From positions 1 through 64,000 of the forward strand of contig CAVOUB010000006.1 in assembly GCA_963699495.1 (NCBI GenBank): DNA of 64,000 bases, in the 5' to 3' direction. The notes under the pieces are model-generated. The model was given only the letters and a program-made list of their open reading frames with translations, ran no database searches and was not told the DNA's origin. The DNA comes from JAIBJN01 sp963699495. Lineage in GTDB: Bacteria; Actinomycetota; Thermoleophilia; Gaiellales; Gaiellaceae. Both the position numbers and the translations under genes were made by a program. Shown here piece by piece: positions 61,485-64,000 of the stretch; positions within the stretch are counted from its first letter, which is position 1, and each line of letters begins with the position of its first letter.

Positions 61485-62496
61485 ACTCGGATGCGTAGCG
61501 GTAGTAGAGGACGAAGCCGCAGGCGCAGAGGATCGCGGTCACGATCCAGAAGCGGACCATGATCCGCGTCTCCGACCACGCTTTCATCTCGAAGTGATGG
61601 TGGAGTGGCGCCATGAGGAGGACGCGCCGGCCGAACCGCTTGAAGCTCACGACCTGGACGATCACGGAGAGCGCCTCGATGACGAAGATGCCGCCGATCA
61701 GGATCAGCAGCGACTCGGTCTTCGTCATGATCGCGAAGGCCGCCAACGCGCCGCCGAGGCCCATCGAGCCCGTGTCCCCCATGAAGACCTGCGCGGGGAA
61801 GGCGTTGTACCAGAGGAACCCGATCGACGCGCCCACGAGGCTGGCCCCGAGGATCGCCAGGTCGAGGTCGACCTGGTCGGCGCGACCGACGGCGCGGATG
61901 GACGCGAGCGCGGCCACGAGGCAGATCGCCGTGTAGGTGAGGATCGCGATCGTCGTCGTCCCGGCAGCGAGACCGTCGATGCCGTCGGTGAGGTTCACGC
62001 CGTTCGAGGCGCCCGCGATGATGAAGAACAGCAGCACGTACCAGCCCCACGACAGAGGCAGGTCGACGTCGAGGAGCGGCAGGTAGACGTCCGTCGTCAG
62101 GGGCGTGTCCAGGCCGCGCGCGGCGACCACGGCGACGACGACCGTGATCGCCCCGAGCCAGAGGAGCTTCCAGCGGCCGGAGAGCCCGAGCGAGCGGCGG
62201 CGGGAGACCTTCGTCCAGTCGTCCACGAAGCCGACCGCCGCACAGCCCAGGGTGACGAAGAACGCGGTCACGGCGGGCACGGTCCGACTCGAGAAGATCA
62301 GGAACGGAACCGCCATCGAGATCATGATCAGGAGGCCGCCCATCGCCGGCGTCCCCTGCTTGACAGCGTGGCCCTTCGGGCCCTCCTCGCGAATCTGCTG
62401 CCCGAACTCGTTCTTGCGGAGGAAGTCGATGAACTTCGGGCCGGAGAGGATGGAGATCACCATCGCCAGCACGCCCGCGAGCAAGACCTCAACCAT
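61474..62496 (-). CDS. mraY: phospho-MurNAc-pentapeptide transferase
   Basis: 340 residues, ten membrane helices. HAVKQGTPAMGGLLIMISMA, FVDDWTKVSRRRSLGLSGRW, the catalytic Asp/His regions NLTDGIDGLAAG and LMAPLHHHFEMKAW, and FMGDTGSMGLGG. It forms lipid I on undecaprenyl phosphate. ATG 62496 follows the murF stop by 9 bases. Confidence 0.97.
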   Translation of the reverse strand: MVEVLLAGVLAMVISILSGPKFIDFLRKNEFGQQIREEGPKGHAVKQGTPAMGGLLIMISMAVPFLIFSSRTVPAVTAFFVTLGCAAVGFVDDWTKVSRRRSLGLSGRWKLLWLGAITVVVAVVAARGLDTPLTTDVYLPLLDVDLPLSWGWYVLLFFIIAGASNGVNLTDGIDGLAAGTTTIAILTYTAICLVAALASIRAVGRADQVDLDLAILGASLVGASIGFLWYNAFPAQVFMGDTGSMGLGGALAAFAIMTKTESLLILIGGIFVIEALSVIVQVVSFKRFGRRVLLMAPLHHHFEMKAWSETRIMVRFWIVTAILCACGFVLYYRYASEFAS

Positions 62497-62505
62497 GGAT
62501 GGAGC

Positions 62506-63813
62506 CTAAGGGACGACCGCGACGGCCTCGGCGATCACTTCGAGGCCCATCGCCCGCGAGCCCTTTACGAGCACGCAGTCGCCGGGTTGAAGGACGGAGC
62601 GAAGCGCCGCGAGACCCTGCTCGACCGTCGGGGCCCAGCGCGTGACCGGCACGCCGCGCGCGCCCGTCACGTAGTTCCGGGCCAGCGGCCCGACCGCGAC
62701 GAGCACCTCGACCCCCGCACGGGCGGCGGCGGCGCCGACGTCCCGGTGGAAGGCAGGCGCGCCAGGGCCGAGCTCGGCCATGTCGCCGAGGACGGCGACC
62801 TTGCGGCACTCGGTGCCACGGTCGTTCAGGTGCTCGAGCGCGGCGGCCATGGAGAGCGGGTTGGCGTTGTAGCAGTCGTTCAGCAGGACGCCGCCGCCGG
62901 GTAGCGCGACCTCCTCGCCGCGCAGGCGCGACAGCTGAACGTGGCGCGCACCCTTCTGCGCCTTCCCCAGCGGCAGGCCGAGGGCGTGATAGGCGGCGAG
63001 CGCGGCCAGGGCGTTCGTCGCGTTGTAGCGCGAGGAGAAGCTGAACTCGAGCGTGAGCGGACGCCCGAACGCCTCGACCCGGAGGCGGGCGCTGTCGTCT
63101 CTCGCGGCGAAGTAGCTCAGGCTCACGTCTCCGCCGTCACCGAAGCGAAAGACGCGGAGATCGTCGCGCTGAAGGTACGGCTCGAGGTAGGCCTCGCCGG
63201 CGGGAACGACGGCCGTGCCCCCCGCGGGAAGGCTCTCGATCAGCTCGGCCTTGGCCTGCGCGACGCGCTCGACCGTGCCCAGGAGCTCGAGATGCACGGG
63301 GCCCACGCTGGTCACGATGCCGACGTTCGGCTGCGCGATCTCGCAGAGCTCGGCGATCTGCCCGAGGCCGCGCATGCCCATCTCGACGACCGCGATCTCG
63401 GTGTCCTCCTCGAGACGGCACAGGGTGAGCGGCAGGCCGACCTCGTTGTTCTGGCTGCCCTCGGCGACGACGACGCGGGCGTGCGGGGCGCAGAGCGCGC
63501 CGAGGATGTCCTTGGTGGAGGTCTTCGCAGTCGAGCCCGTCACCGCGACGACCTTGGCCCGAGAGCGCTCGCGGACGGCCTGCCCCAGGGCTCCGAGAGC
63601 ACCGAAGGCATCCTCGGGGACGAGCGTGGCCGCCGCGCCGGCGGCGAGCGCGTCGCCGACGAACTCGATCCCGCCGCCCACGGCCACGAAGAGATCTCCC
63701 GGCGCGGTCGTGCGCGAGTCGATCGTCACCCCGGTCGCGCGCTCGGCGCCGCGGGCCCGCTCCAGGCGACCCGGCGCGAGCGCCTCGACCTCGTCGAGCC
63801 GGAGCGGGATCAT
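62506..63813 (-). CDS. murF: UDP-MurNAc-tripeptide-D-Ala-D-Ala ligase
   Basis: 435 residues. ATP loop VVAVTGSTAKTSTKDILGAL (SerThr variant of the Gly-Lys-Thr loop with a conserved Lys), EGSQNNEVGLPLTLCR, VVEMGMRGLGQI, VSTSVGPVHLEL-type region IVTSVGPVHLELLG, LNDCYNANPLSMAAAL and VLGDMAELGPGAPAFHRDVG. It completes the pentapeptide. ATG 63813 overlaps the murE stop (ATGA). Confidence 0.95.
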   Translation of the reverse strand: MIPLRLDEVEALAPGRLERARGAERATGVTIDSRTTAPGDLFVAVGGGIEFVGDALAAGAAATLVPEDAFGALGALGQAVRERSRAKVVAVTGSTAKTSTKDILGALCAPHARVVVAEGSQNNEVGLPLTLCRLEEDTEIAVVEMGMRGLGQIAELCEIAQPNVGIVTSVGPVHLELLGTVERVAQAKAELIESLPAGGTAVVPAGEAYLEPYLQRDDLRVFRFGDGGDVSLSYFAARDDSARLRVEAFGRPLTLEFSFSSRYNATNALAALAAYHALGLPLGKAQKGARHVQLSRLRGEEVALPGGGVLLNDCYNANPLSMAAALEHLNDRGTECRKVAVLGDMAELGPGAPAFHRDVGAAAARAGVEVLVAVGPLARNYVTGARGVPVTRWAPTVEQGLAALRSVLQPGDCVLVKGSRAMGLEVIAEAVAVVP

Positions 63814-64000
63814 GCCGCCGCGCCGAGGCGCCGGAGAACGTCGCGGGCAACCTCGCGGTCGTCGAACGGGATCGTCCGGTCGCTGAGCTCCTGCCCCTGC
63901 TCGTGGCCCTTGCCCGCGATGACGACCACGTCGCCCTCCTCGGCCTCCTCGATGGCGCGCGCGATGGCGGCGGCCCGGTCGGGCTCCACCTCCTCCTCGC
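63810..64000 (-). CDS. murE: UDP-MurNAc-tripeptide synthetase, C-terminal part
   Basis: Only the last 62 codons are in the window: EPDRAAAIARAIEEAEEGDV, VVIAGKGHEQGQE and IPFDDREVARDVLRRLG. The GKGHE motif followed by F(D/N)DRE is the C-terminus of MurE. The gene continues beyond base 64000, so the diamino-acid specificity motif cannot be seen. Confidence 0.9.
   Translation of the reverse strand, partial: EEEVEPDRAAAIARAIEEAEEGDVVVIAGKGHEQGQELSDRTIPFDDREVARDVLRRLGAAA

Noticed and set aside
1..64000. CRISPR array, rRNA operon or complete insertion sequence
   Set aside because: No regularly spaced direct repeats, no rRNA segments and no transposase were found on reading.

Overview
The window is about 68% G+C, uses many GTG and TTG starts, and joins genes by ATGA/GTGA overlaps. 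It carries an actinobacterial-type division and cell-wall (dcw) cluster with no ftsA. Several genes have a TANNNT -10 box 5-9 bases before the start codon, as expected for leaderless mRNAs. I infer a deep-branching actinobacterium, most like Thermoleophilia (Gaiellales or Solirubrobacterales), probably from a metagenome assembly. The lineage is an inference from gene content, not from a marker search. || Layout. (1) 1-9 kb is accessory DNA: a tmRNA 3' end, three copies of a tRNA-3'-end-like repeat beside two integrase remnants, a BASS-family transporter, decayed ORFs, two tandem DivIVA-like coiled-coil genes, a secreted beta-propeller protein of the TIGR03118 type and a secreted RTX-like repeat protein. 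(2) 9-23.6 kb is an unusual island. A leftward operon encodes a fatty-acid alpha-dioxygenase homologue, a small membrane protein, two caspase-fold proteases, an LCAT-like lipase, a Vps62-like protein and a GMC oxidoreductase. A divergent arm carries two unknown proteins and a DyP peroxidase, and a catalase-like haem protein faces it. (3) 23.7-36.6 kb: HxlR regulator, VOC protein, a probable envelope-polymer group (small membrane protein, methyltransferase, sulfatase-fold membrane enzyme, UPF0104 flippase-like protein), gltX, a cNMP-binding protein, endonuclease IV, a Cys-rich protein, a HAD phosphatase, a Ca2+/H+ antiporter and an ArsR-SRPBCC fusion regulator. (4) 36.7-46.4 kb: an ABC transporter whose permease frame is broken twice, an NlpC/P60 hydrolase, a CapA-like protein, a MarR / MFS / threonine aldolase operon and rlmN. 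(5) 46.5-52.5 kb: a glycine cleavage operon (gcvT-gcvH-gcvPA-gcvPB) extended by HEAT, cupin and ankyrin genes. (6) 52.6-64 kb: a tryptophanase-like gene and the leftward dcw cluster murE-murF-mraY-murD-ftsW-murG-murC-murB-ftsQ-ftsZ; murE runs off the right edge. || How the genes may work together. The strongest candidate for a new system is region 2. A lipase could release fatty acids, the alpha-dioxygenase would make 2-hydroperoxy acids, and the catalase-like protein and DyP peroxidase could convert or detoxify hydroperoxides. Two caspase-like proteases in the same operon suggest a link between oxidised lipids and regulated proteolysis or cell death. The family assignments rest on visible motifs; the pathway itself is inference.
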